A DNA stretch of 5,458 nucleotides from Phycisphaera sp. (GTDB taxonomy: Bacteria > Planctomycetota > Phycisphaerae > Phycisphaerales > Phycisphaeraceae), in the NCBI GenBank assembly GCA_029287335.1, contig JARFRI010000277.1, positions 1-5,458 on the forward strand, in the 5' to 3' direction. The notes below the pieces were generated by a model. That model did no database searches. It was given only the letters and a program-made list of their open reading frames with translations, and was not told the origin of the DNA. A program made the translations under genes and the position numbers. This document shows, in pieces, positions 1 to 5,109 of the stretch (the first letter of the stretch is position 1; each line of letters begins with the position of its first letter).

Positions 1-129
1 CGCATGGCGATCATCCACGCCCTTGGCATCTGCAACGGTTCGCCGGGCGCAGCGGCCAAGAAGTTGGGCATTTCGCCAGCAACGATTTACCGGAAAATCA
101 AGGCTTGCGGCATTTCTTCTGGCGAATAA
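1..129 (+). CDS. C-terminal end of a Fis-type helix-turn-helix regulator (NtrC-like), 5' truncated by window edge
   Basis: Frame 1 is open from the first base to a TAA at 127-129 and gives 42 residues. The segment GAAAKKLGISPATIYRKIK followed by a CGI turn is a classic Fis-type helix-turn-helix: an alanine-rich helix, the LGIS turn, then the T-x-Y-R-K-I-K recognition helix. In known families this HTH closes sigma-54-dependent activators (response regulators of the NtrC/AtoC type) and also Fis itself. The protein ends eight residues after the recognition helix, as is usual in these families. The AAA+ and receiver domains would lie left of the window, so the exact class (two-component response regulator or stand-alone activator) cannot be decided here. 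No clear terminator follows the stop. Confident for the HTH, moderate for the NtrC-like assignment. Confidence 0.8.
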   Translation, partial: RMAIIHALGICNGSPGAAAKKLGISPATIYRKIKACGISSGE

Positions 130-313
130 AGAACTGAAGGACTTCGCTGCTGTTGCCGGTCTCCCTCAAGAAATTCGGTTTATTGGTAGTCATGCGATTA
201 GCTTCTGTGGTGTGATTACCTTGTTGACTTGCAACATGAATCTTTGCGGCTTGGCTTGCTGTTATCCTTTTCATGTTGCCCTCGTGTCTGAAGGTTGAAT
301 GATTCAAACCGAA

Positions 314-478
314 CTAGAGATGTGAGAAGTACCGCCGTCCTTGGTTCAAGCCAACCCAGATAGCAACGCCAAAGAGCAGTCCACTCGAAGGCTCAGGTAT
401 TGATGCCCTCAAAATGCCCTCAAAACACAGTGCGAGACAGTAAAAAACCGTGTGGATTGAGTAAAGATTCGAGACTAG
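314..478 (-). pseudogene. Orphan PEP-CTERM sorting tail of a decayed exported protein
   Basis: On the minus strand a short open frame ends at a TAG (plus 314-316) and codes for IPEPSSGLLFGVAIWVGL followed by NQGRRYFSHL. It has the three parts of a PEP-CTERM signal: the P-E-P triplet (codons at 389-397), a short hydrophobic stretch, and an arginine pair near the C-terminus. In known systems this tail directs exported proteins to exosortase for sorting at the cell surface. The frame is closed upstream by a TAG at 479-481 and nothing before the motif resembles a secreted domain. An 11-bp tandem duplication lies immediately upstream (403-424) and would shift the frame. I infer a degraded gene whose body is lost or frameshifted. 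A chance match is possible because the hydrophobic part is short and contains a tryptophan. Confidence 0.5.
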
Positions 479-653
479 CTAAATCCTTGCCAGACATGCA
501 TTTGCCACACAAGTACAGGTGCTTCAACAACTTGCAAAATCGGGCCTGAGTCAATCCCGCCCTCTCCGCTTCACAATCGAGCAGCGTCAGAAGTGCTTGT
601 TCCCACTCATATTCTGACGCTTTCTCGATTTTTGACTCCCTTGATGCCCTCAA
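400..653. repeat. 13-bp direct repeat (400-412 and 641-653) spaced 241 bp, with an 11-bp tandem duplication at 403-424
   Basis: The sequence TTGATGCCCTCAA occurs at 400-412 and again at 641-653. Part of it is also duplicated head to tail: ATGCCCTCAAA at 403-413 and 414-424. Read on the minus strand, both 13-bp copies encode Leu-Arg-Ala-Ser in the same relative frame: one copy leads directly into the PEP-CTERM motif, the other sits near the start of the 85-codon ORF. This could mark an insertion or a slipped duplication that disrupted the PEP-CTERM gene. No terminal inverted repeats are visible inside the 13-bp pair, so a transposon is not supported. Confidence 0.5.
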
Positions 654-677
654 TAGCGAGCACTCAACTGGCTGCAT
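420..677 (-). CDS. Doubtful small ORF, 85 codons, no recognised family
   Basis: This is an ATG-initiated minus-strand ORF with a TAG immediately before the ATG. The product is mostly helix-prone: an acidic and lysine-rich start, then LLTLLDCEAERAGLTQARF, then a segment with two cysteines (YLCGKC) and a leucine-rich end. I do not recognise a domain. No clear Shine-Dalgarno site precedes the ATG. The ORF starts at one copy of a 13-bp repeat and its stop lies in the tandem duplication beside the PEP-CTERM tail, so it may be an artefact of inserted DNA. In favour of a real gene, its amino-acid composition is protein-like and no other frame here is convincing. Nothing in its surroundings points to a function. 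Confidence 0.2.
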   Translation of the reverse strand: MQPVECSLLRASRESKIEKASEYEWEQALLTLLDCEAERAGLTQARFCKLLKHLYLCGKCMSGKDLASLESLLNPHGFLLSRTVF

Positions 678-943
678 CTACCCACGAATCCATAATTCTG
701 GCCCGTTTAGGCGTGTCCGATCGTTCCCCGATGGCGAGGAATAGAGGCTAAGCTTCTACGTCTAAATCTATGTGCCTACCCAGACTCAAGAAAACGATCG
801 CATCGTGTGGGATGAAGCGGGCCAACCTAGACGCATGCAATGGCCTGTCATGCATCCAGGTGAAACGACTTGCAGAGATCACTTCGGATTCTGCGTCGCC
901 ACATTCTGGATTTTCCTTCTACCCGCAAGATCACTGCCCCTGT

Positions 944-964
944 TCGGACCCCGGCCTGGTCCGA
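944..964. repeat. Inverted repeat, 7-bp arms with a 7-nt centre
   Basis: The arms TCGGACC (944-950) and GGTCCGA (958-964) are perfectly complementary. No T-run follows on either strand, so a terminator is not supported. It may be chance or a remnant of a structured element in the gene-poor stretch. Confidence 0.35.
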
Positions 965-1024
965 CACCGCGTGGTAAGTGTCACACCCATACATGCCCCG
1001 GCCGACCCACTATGCGATCACGAA

Positions 1025-1045
1025 TCGATATACGCTGTATATCGA
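1025..1045. repeat. Perfect 9-bp inverted repeat with a 3-nt centre
   Basis: TCGATATAC (1025-1033) is matched by GTATATCGA (1037-1045) around the centre GCT. The AT-rich 21-bp dyad looks like a binding site for a dimeric protein more than an RNA hairpin, because neither strand has a following T-run. It does not match the Xer dif pattern. No flanking gene is credible enough to say what it would control. Confidence 0.45.
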
Positions 1046-1189
1046 GAAAGCCATGATGAGATACCTCTACTGCGATTTGGTCGTTGTGTTGATTTCGGAT
1101 TGTTCTCATGAGAAGCAGGGGTGCCTCACCATCAAAACCCACAACCTGCAACCGCTAACTCTTTTCTCGGGCGCGCTCTCAGATCGTAA

Positions 1190-1420
1190 ATGGATGAAGC
1201 CTGTCAATGGGCTACGCTTTTCGACTACGGGTACGCCAAATCCTGGACTTGGAATGGACCGGGTCCTTCGATCAAACCTGATGAGATATGGGGCAAGACG
1301 ATCAAACTGATTCAAGAACAGCTAGACAAGTCGTTTTTTATCAATCTATGGATTCACGAACCAATTGATCGACATCCGCCTTGTTACCGGCATCGGCGAC
1401 CGATGCAAAATCAGACTTAA
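1190..1420 (+). pseudogene. Sulfatase-like gene fragment
   Basis: An ATG-initiated frame of 76 codons. Only the middle part, about 1220-1363, looks like a known family: FDYGYAKSWTWNGPGP, then a helix WGKTIKLIQEQL, then DKSFFINLWIHEP. In formylglycine-dependent sulfatases of planctomycetes a segment of the form 'KPFFxNLWxHxxH' follows such a helix and forms a core strand. Here the resemblance stops abruptly after HEP (1363), where family members continue with a histidine-proline region. The N-terminal metal-binding aspartates and the C/S-x-P-x-R modification motif are absent, and an in-frame TAA (1187-1189) lies directly upstream. Sulfatases are usually 400-600 residues, so this is a remnant and not functional. 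The match is from memory of the family and not from a search. Confidence 0.45.
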
Positions 1421-1552
1421 AGCTGACTACATCGGTTCCCAAATCACCCGAAACGTCGCCAACTGTTCCTAACGATGGCTTGTCGCTAAGTGGCTGCTGT
1501 TCCTTAACGTTATTGAGTTTTCCCAAATGATCCGAACTGTCCGCAGTTGGTG

Positions 1553-1573
1553 CCCCGCAAGGTGGGGGTTTTT
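1553..1573 (+). terminator. Candidate plus-strand intrinsic terminator
   Basis: CCCCGC (1553-1558) pairs with GTGGGG (1562-1567) around an AAG loop, with one G-T wobble, and is followed by G and five Ts (1569-1573). This is the short GC stem plus T-run expected for rho-independent termination on the plus strand. The stem is only 6 bp, and the only upstream plus-strand coding matter is the sulfatase-like fragment, so it may be left over from the lost gene. Confidence 0.4.
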
Positions 1574-1578
1574 CATAA

Positions 1579-1609
1579 GAACAAGGCCATCCGTTGGATG
1601 GCCTTGTTC
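1579..1609 (-). terminator. Strong hairpin after the choice-of-anchor I gene, probable (bidirectional) terminator
   Basis: GAACAAGGCCATCC (1579-1592) and its exact complement (1596-1609) form a 14-bp stem with a 3-nt loop. If only the GC-rich core GGCCATCC is counted as stem, the tail on the minus strand is TTGTTCTTAT, a usable U-rich tract. On the plus strand the tail is TTGTTC followed by GAAAG. It lies 43 bp past the stop of the minus-strand gene at 1652, the right place to end that transcript, and probably also works weakly in the other direction. Confidence 0.7.
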
Positions 1610-1651
1610 GAAAGACGCTTTGTTGGATATCAAGCTCAACCGCGTCATTGT

Positions 1652-3313
1652 TTATTTTTTCACGACGCGGAAGGAGCCGGGGGCGACGAGTTCATCTTCT
1701 TCGGGCGTGAAGCTGAAGACGTCGACGGTGCCCGATACTTCGTAGGACACGACGAGGAAGGCGGTGCCGGTTGGGCTCTTGTCGGGGGTGATCCAGACTA
1801 GGCCCTCGGGGCTTGCCGCGCCGGTGCCATCGGACACCGCAGAGTTGATGTACTGGACGAATGCCGCGTTGGCGGGGTCGGTGATGTCGTAGAGCATGAC
1901 GCCACCGGTGCGTTCCAGGCCGATGGCGGCGTAGGTCTTATCGCCAATAGTTGCGACGGCGACGCCTTCGGGTTCCGGGCCCTTGTTGTCGGATCGGCCG
2001 TCGAACTCGTCGGGGTCGTTGTCTTCGGAGTTGTAAACGTCGGGGACCTGCACCGCGGTGATGGTCTCGAAGTCGCTGCCGGAGTCGAAGACCAGTTCGC
2101 CGGTGCTGCCGTTGAAGATGGAGAAGGAGCGTGTGCCGTACATGGTCAGGACGTCGATGTCGCCGTCGCCGTCGGTATCGCCATCGAGGGTGGTAACGCG
2201 GATTCGGCCTAGGGCGTCTTCGGCCTGGAAGTCGCCGTAGATCTTATTGAGCGCCTTGGCGGTCTTTTTATCGACGGTCAGTGAGCTGCTTTTGCCGCCG
2301 TTGTTGCCGGCGATGGCGAGGTCTTCGATGCGGATCTCTTCGTCTTCGACACCGTCGCGAGCATCGCCCTCGTTGGCGGTGACGATGTAGGTGGTGCCGC
2401 CGACGGCGTAGGTCGCGATGGCGTCGGGCATGAACAGGCCGAAGAGCTCATCGTCGATGTTGATGCCGTCCTTGTCGGAGGCGTCGACGACCTGCTTCTT
2501 GCCGTAGATATTGTGGATGGTTTCCCACTTGCGTGACGCGAGGTCGAAGACGGCGATCGCCGAGTTCTCCTGCAGGCCGACGTAGGCCTTGCCGCCGCTG
2601 ACGGAGATATACTCCGGCTCGAGGTCGGCGGGGATATTAAACGCGTTGCGCGGGTCGATGCGGAGCGGCAGCAGGTCGTCGGGGTTGACCATGTTCGACG
2701 GCGCGAAGTTGTAGGTATCGACATCTCCGTTGGTCAGGTCGGCCAGGCCAGCGAGGTCGACGCCATCGACGTTGACGATGCTGATCGAGCCCTCGGGGTC
2801 CAGCGGCTCGTCGGGGTCGGTGCTGGCTTCGCCTTCGTTGGCGATAAGGACGCTCACGCCGTCGGGGGTGAAGGTGACCATGTCGGGGTTGTAGCCCACG
2901 GCGATGGTGTTGAGCACGTCGCCGGTGGTCGTGTCGAAGAAGACGACCAGGCCGAGCTGGGTGGTGTTGCCTTCAGGGATCGCCAGGGCGGCACCAAAGC
3001 CTCGGCCAAGGGGGTCGATGGCGACGGATGAGATCGAGTCGAGTTCGCCGCCGAAGAGGCCGGAGAGGTCGATGGAGGAGGAGGACGCGATGTTGTCGCC
3101 GGTGCCGAAGTCATAGACGTCGATGGCGGTACCGCTGGTGGTGAAGACCTTGTTGGTGTCGGGGTCGTAGGTGACGATCTCGGCAACGCCGGTTGGCGCG
3201 GCGACGGAGGCGACGAGGGCCAGTTCGTCGGCGGAGGTGGTCGTCGCACCCGTCAGGGTGACGAGGCTTGCGAGCAGGAGGCGCGTGGCCCATCGTTTGG
3301 GTTGCAGGTTCAT
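1652..3313 (-). CDS. Secreted choice-of-anchor I domain protein (beta-propeller-like)
   Basis: 553 residues. Residues 1-28 form a signal peptide: positive MNLQPKR, a hydrophobic core around 12-22, and cleavage expected after TSA-28. The rest is one choice-of-anchor I domain, seen from YNPDMVTFTPDG (141-152), ANEGEAS (158), DPEGSISIV (172), LEPEYISV (231), ANEGDARD (313), GTRSFSIF (393), SDNKGPEPEG (441), GLERTGGVMLYD (465) and EVSGTVDVF (525). The repeated strand-turn pattern suggests a propeller fold. DGDTDGDGDIDV (378-389) resembles a calcium-binding aspartate loop. The family is named because members end in varied anchors (PEP-CTERM, LPXTG and others), yet this one stops about 20 residues past the domain at FRVVKK with no anchor, so it is probably periplasmic or released. 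The biochemical role is unknown. The start is fixed by the signal peptide and by an AAAGGA site. It is transcribed alone, divergent from the Coa1-like gene. Confidence 0.9.
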   Translation of the reverse strand: MNLQPKRWATRLLLASLVTLTGATTTSADELALVASVAAPTGVAEIVTYDPDTNKVFTTSGTAIDVYDFGTGDNIASSSSIDLSGLFGGELDSISSVAIDPLGRGFGAALAIPEGNTTQLGLVVFFDTTTGDVLNTIAVGYNPDMVTFTPDGVSVLIANEGEASTDPDEPLDPEGSISIVNVDGVDLAGLADLTNGDVDTYNFAPSNMVNPDDLLPLRIDPRNAFNIPADLEPEYISVSGGKAYVGLQENSAIAVFDLASRKWETIHNIYGKKQVVDASDKDGINIDDELFGLFMPDAIATYAVGGTTYIVTANEGDARDGVEDEEIRIEDLAIAGNNGGKSSSLTVDKKTAKALNKIYGDFQAEDALGRIRVTTLDGDTDGDGDIDVLTMYGTRSFSIFNGSTGELVFDSGSDFETITAVQVPDVYNSEDNDPDEFDGRSDNKGPEPEGVAVATIGDKTYAAIGLERTGGVMLYDITDPANAAFVQYINSAVSDGTGAASPEGLVWITPDKSPTGTAFLVVSYEVSGTVDVFSFTPEEDELVAPGSFRVVKK

Positions 3314-3321
3314 CTTTTCAA

Positions 3322-3327
3322 TCCTTT
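3322..3327 (-). promoter_or_regulatory. Ribosome binding site of the choice-of-anchor I gene
   Basis: On the minus strand AAAGGA lies 8 nt before the ATG at 3313, good Shine-Dalgarno spacing. It confirms the start and contrasts with the Coa1-like gene and lgt, which have no such site. Confidence 0.65.
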
Positions 3328-3486
3328 ATTTGGACATGGGAAGAGGTTTGATCGTCGGCATCACGGTGCCGAGCATTTGGAAACCAGAGTCCAAGTAAGC
3401 CTAACGCTCATAAATTAAGATTCGGTGATGTAAGCGCTAGCATCCCGTTCCGATTGCGATTGATGTGATGGCCGGCACCGGAGCGT
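3328..3486. other. Divergent intergenic region with two small dyads
   Basis: This region separates two genes pointing away from each other and must hold the promoter of the minus-strand choice-of-anchor I gene, but I see no convincing -35/-10 pair for it. Two small dyads lie in its presumed leader: CGGCA (3356-3360) with TGCCG (3367-3371), and TTGGA (3377-3381) with TCCAA (3390-3394). They could fold in the 5' untranslated RNA or be chance. No ORF of interest is present. Confidence 0.4.
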
Positions 3487-3492
3487 TACAAT
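3487..3492 (+). promoter_or_regulatory. TACAAT -10 box placed for a leaderless start of the Coa1-like gene
   Basis: TACAAT matches the -10 consensus TATAAT at five of six positions and ends 6 nt before the ATG at 3499. Transcription would then begin at or next to the A of the ATG. There is no Shine-Dalgarno sequence in the gap. No good -35 hexamer is seen at 16-18 bp spacing, which is common for leaderless TANNNT promoters. Inferred from position only. Confidence 0.5.
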
Positions 3493-3498
3493 CTCGTG

Positions 3499-3951
3499 AT
3501 GGACGAAGCGCAAGACAACCCACTTGAGAAGCTCCCTTTGCTGCCCAAGCGGAAGAAGTTTTTGATCCCGATCGCGATCTTCTTGGCGGCCCTCGCGATC
3601 GGCCTGCCGGCGGGGATTTTGATTGGCTCATCGGCCGTCAAGTCCAGCGAGGTGTTTACGCTCACGATGGACAAGCTCCAAGCCAGTGAGTCGGTCCAAC
3701 AAGCGGTCGGCCTGCCGCTGGAAGTCGGAACGATTGTCAGCGGGAGCCACGACGACACAAACGGGACCTACGAATTGACGTTTAAGATCTATGGCCCGGT
3801 TGATCGCGCGGTGGTGCGGAGCTGGTGCGTCAGTGAGGCGGAAGGCAAGCCATGGGTGATCGATCATTTGGCCATCGGGATCGGCGGGCGTGGCGGGCGA
3901 GAGATCACGCTCGTCGGTGACCCGAAGAATCCGCCATGGTCAACCGAGTAG
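3499..3951 (+). CDS. Coa1-like (cytochrome oxidase assembly Coa1 family) membrane-anchored protein
   Basis: 150 residues. Residues 1-20 are a charged, presumably cytoplasmic tail ending in KRKK, 22-43 are one transmembrane helix, and the rest faces the periplasm. The outer part carries the pattern I know from the Coa1/Tim21-like family: an amphipathic helix (about 51-69), then VGLPLEVG (70-77) and a VSG turn, a strand region, a G-P pair (99-100), strands with GKPW (116-119), and a closing EITLV (135-139). In mitochondria Coa1 helps assemble cytochrome c oxidase; bacterial members are mostly uncharacterised, so the family match does not prove that role, and no oxidase gene is in view. I chose the ATG at 3499 over the GTG at 3496 because the -10-like box sits exactly 6 nt before it. 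lgt follows 82 bp downstream on the same strand. Confidence 0.65.
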   Translation: MDEAQDNPLEKLPLLPKRKKFLIPIAIFLAALAIGLPAGILIGSSAVKSSEVFTLTMDKLQASESVQQAVGLPLEVGTIVSGSHDDTNGTYELTFKIYGPVDRAVVRSWCVSEAEGKPWVIDHLAIGIGGRGGREITLVGDPKNPPWSTE

Positions 3952-3964
3952 GGGCAAGTGGATA

Positions 3965-3978
3965 CGCGGCAAGCCGCG
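3965..3978. repeat. Short GC-rich hairpin after the Coa1-like gene
   Basis: CGCGGC (3965-3970) is complementary to GCCGCG (3973-3978) around AA, giving effectively a 5-bp stem with a 4-nt loop. No T-run follows, so it is at most a weak terminator or processing site between the Coa1-like gene and lgt. Confidence 0.3.
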
Positions 3979-3992
3979 GCGCTTCATCGTTG

Positions 3993-4016
3993 CCTCTCCA
4001 CTCGCCCTCTCCACTC
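3993..4016. repeat. Two direct copies of CCTCTCCACTC upstream of lgt
   Basis: CCTCTCCACTC occurs at 3993-4003 and 4006-4016, a 13-bp period in a pyrimidine-rich tract. It ends 6 nt before the TAAACT box of lgt, so it covers the place where a -35 element or an activator would bind. It could be a regulatory site or a simple low-complexity tract. Confidence 0.4.
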
Positions 4017-4021
4017 TTCAC

Positions 4022-4027
4022 TAAACT
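4022..4027 (+). promoter_or_regulatory. TAAACT -10-like box placed for a leaderless lgt start
   Basis: TAAACT fits TANNNT and ends 6 nt before the ATG at 4034, the same geometry as at the Coa1-like gene. The gap is ACCCCC and has no Shine-Dalgarno sequence. No recognisable -35 hexamer lies at normal spacing. lgt therefore probably has its own leaderless promoter rather than relying only on read-through. Confidence 0.4.
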
Positions 4028-4033
4028 ACCCCC

Positions 4034-5092
4034 ATGCTCCTGCTTGCCGACCCCTGGCTCCACAACCTCGACCCGTTCGCGATCCAACTGCCCGGCTTCG
4101 TCGGCGAACTGCTCAACGGCGGCATCCGCTGGTACGGGTTGTCGTACCTCGCTGGCTTCGCGATCGGCTACCTCATTATTAAGCGCGTGCTGAGCGTGGG
4201 TGCTTCCCCGCTGAAGCCGACGCAGGCGATGGACCTGGTCGTCAGTATCGCGATCGGGATCGTGCTCGGCGGTCGGCTGGGTTACGTCGTGTTTTATCAG
4301 CCCTCGCTGTTTCTGAACTTCACGCCGGACAGCTTCCCGTGGTGGGGCGTGTTCAAGATCAATCAAGGCGGCATGGCCAGCCACGGCGGGATGCTCGGCG
4401 GGGCGGCGGGCTGCGCGTTCTTTGCCTGGCGACAAAAACTCTTGAACTCGTTCAAGACGCTGCACCTGATGGACCTCATGGCCTTCGGCGCGCCTTTGGG
4501 CCTGCTCTTCGGTCGTGTCGCCAACTTCATCAACGGCGAACTCATCGGCCGAGCCTGTGCTCGCGATTTTCCGTTGGCGGTGCAGTTCCCTCAGGAGATC
4601 GCCGAGACGTGGACGCCCAGACAAGTCGACGAGCTCAATAGCGCACCGGTCACGAGTGGCCTGCCGCCGGACCTCAACGAGTACCAACTCACCGACGAGG
4701 CGGTCCGGCAGGTGCAGGCGGGCAACGAGGCGTGGGTGGCGTACATGGCCGAGCACCTGACGCCGCGCTATCCGAGCCAGCTCTTCGCGGGGCTGACCGA
4801 GGGCGTGATTGTGTTTGCGGTGTTGTTGTTCTTGTACCGTAAGCCGGTGAAGCCCGGGCTCATCACCGGCGTGTTCTGCATCACGTATTCGCTGATGCGC
4901 GTCGTCAACGAGTTCTTCCGTCGGCCTGATGCGCAGTTTATTGATGAAGGCGCCATGCCGATCGTCACGCACGGCCAGCTCTTAAGCATCGGCCTGTTCG
5001 TGCTGGGCGCGTTGCTGGTCGCCTTCGCACTACGCAGCAAGCAAGACAAGCTGGGTGGGTGGAAGCGGGGGCGTGAATTAGCCACGGATTGA
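4034..5092 (+). CDS. lgt: Prolipoprotein diacylglyceryl transferase
   Basis: Inner-membrane enzyme that transfers diacylglycerol from phosphatidylglycerol to the lipobox cysteine of prelipoproteins, the first step of lipoprotein maturation before LspA. The 352 residues contain the family landmarks in order: RWYGL (32-36, Tyr34), GGRLGYVVFY (79-88), GGMASHGG (112-119, His117), GRVANFINGELIGR (160-173), RYPSQLF (245-251) and RVVNEFFR (289-296). Arg161, Asn164, Glu169, Gly172, Arg289 and Glu293 match E. coli Arg143, Asn146, Glu151, Gly154, Arg239 and Glu243. About six or seven hydrophobic segments fit the family topology. The loop between the Lgt signature and RYPSQLF (about 174-244) is some 40-50 residues longer than in E. 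coli, which explains the extra length. The C-terminal LATD and the stop codon come from a CACGGAT repeat. The start places Tyr34 close to the usual spacing. Confidence 0.97.
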   Translation: MLLLADPWLHNLDPFAIQLPGFVGELLNGGIRWYGLSYLAGFAIGYLIIKRVLSVGASPLKPTQAMDLVVSIAIGIVLGGRLGYVVFYQPSLFLNFTPDSFPWWGVFKINQGGMASHGGMLGGAAGCAFFAWRQKLLNSFKTLHLMDLMAFGAPLGLLFGRVANFINGELIGRACARDFPLAVQFPQEIAETWTPRQVDELNSAPVTSGLPPDLNEYQLTDEAVRQVQAGNEAWVAYMAEHLTPRYPSQLFAGLTEGVIVFAVLLFLYRKPVKPGLITGVFCITYSLMRVVNEFFRRPDAQFIDEGAMPIVTHGQLLSIGLFVLGALLVAFALRSKQDKLGGWKRGRELATD

Positions 5093-5109
5093 CACGGATG
5101 AGCACGGAT
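5083..5109. repeat. Three CACGGAT units at exact 10-bp spacing between lgt and the GxxExxY gene
   Basis: CACGGAT occurs at 5083-5089, 5093-5099 and 5103-5109, separated by TGA and GAG. On the other strand it reads ATCCGTG at each unit, starting directly after the stop of the GxxExxY gene. The array overlaps the last codons of lgt, including its TGA. From memory, similar CACGGAT arrays sit next to GxxExxY genes in many environmental bacteria; I could not check this here. A 10-bp period places all units on one face of the helix, as for cooperative protein binding. Confidence 0.8.

Larger units (their letters stand above)
678..1189. other. About 510 bp with no recognisable gene
   Basis: I read both strands in all frames and found only short overlapping frames of 50-113 codons on both strands, none with family motifs, a convincing ribosome binding site or a consistent codon pattern. 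The stretch holds two dyads (944-964 and 1025-1045) and no tRNA-like T-arm. Base composition looks more AT-rich and less codon-structured than the genes to the right. It is best described as decayed or non-coding accessory DNA. Confidence 0.5.

Noticed and set aside
23..298. Plus-strand 91-codon ORF at the left edge
   Set aside because: It is out of frame with the Fis-type helix-turn-helix over 23-129 and its remainder has no family pattern.
98..307. Minus-strand 69-codon ORF ending inside the regulator gene
   Set aside because: It overlaps the well-supported helix-turn-helix codons and its product has no recognisable feature.
335..362. Possible tRNA T-arm around GGTTCAAGCC
   Set aside because: The flanking bases do not form a 5-bp T-stem, no acceptor or anticodon arm is found nearby, and the bases are accounted for by the PEP-CTERM frame.
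400..653. Insertion sequence or MITE bounded by the 13-bp direct repeat
   Set aside because: No terminal inverted repeats lie inside the repeat copies and no transposase is encoded.
1025..1045. Xer dif site
   Set aside because: The palindrome lacks the asymmetric 11-6-11 layout and the conserved half-site bases of dif.
770..1111. Overlapping plus-strand ORFs of 113 and 94 codons
   Set aside because: They overlap each other and a third frame, none shows motifs, and the minus strand is equally open in places. No basis to choose any as real.
1341..1526. Minus-strand TTG ORF of 61 codons with an acidic, protein-like product
   Set aside because: It has only a TTG start, no ribosome site and no recognised family, and its frame runs open upstream through the terminator hairpins, so a real start cannot be defined.
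2278..3249. Two minus-strand ORFs of 148 and 131 codons overlapping the choice-of-anchor I gene in another frame
   Set aside because: Their products are low-complexity Ser/Thr/Pro/Arg runs typical of a shifted frame of GC-rich coding sequence.
3905..4972. A 355-codon minus-strand ORF opposite nearly all of lgt
   Set aside because: It is rich in Arg, His, Glu and Gln with no domain or hydrophobic core, as expected for the antisense of a GC-rich gene. lgt on the other strand has all family motifs.
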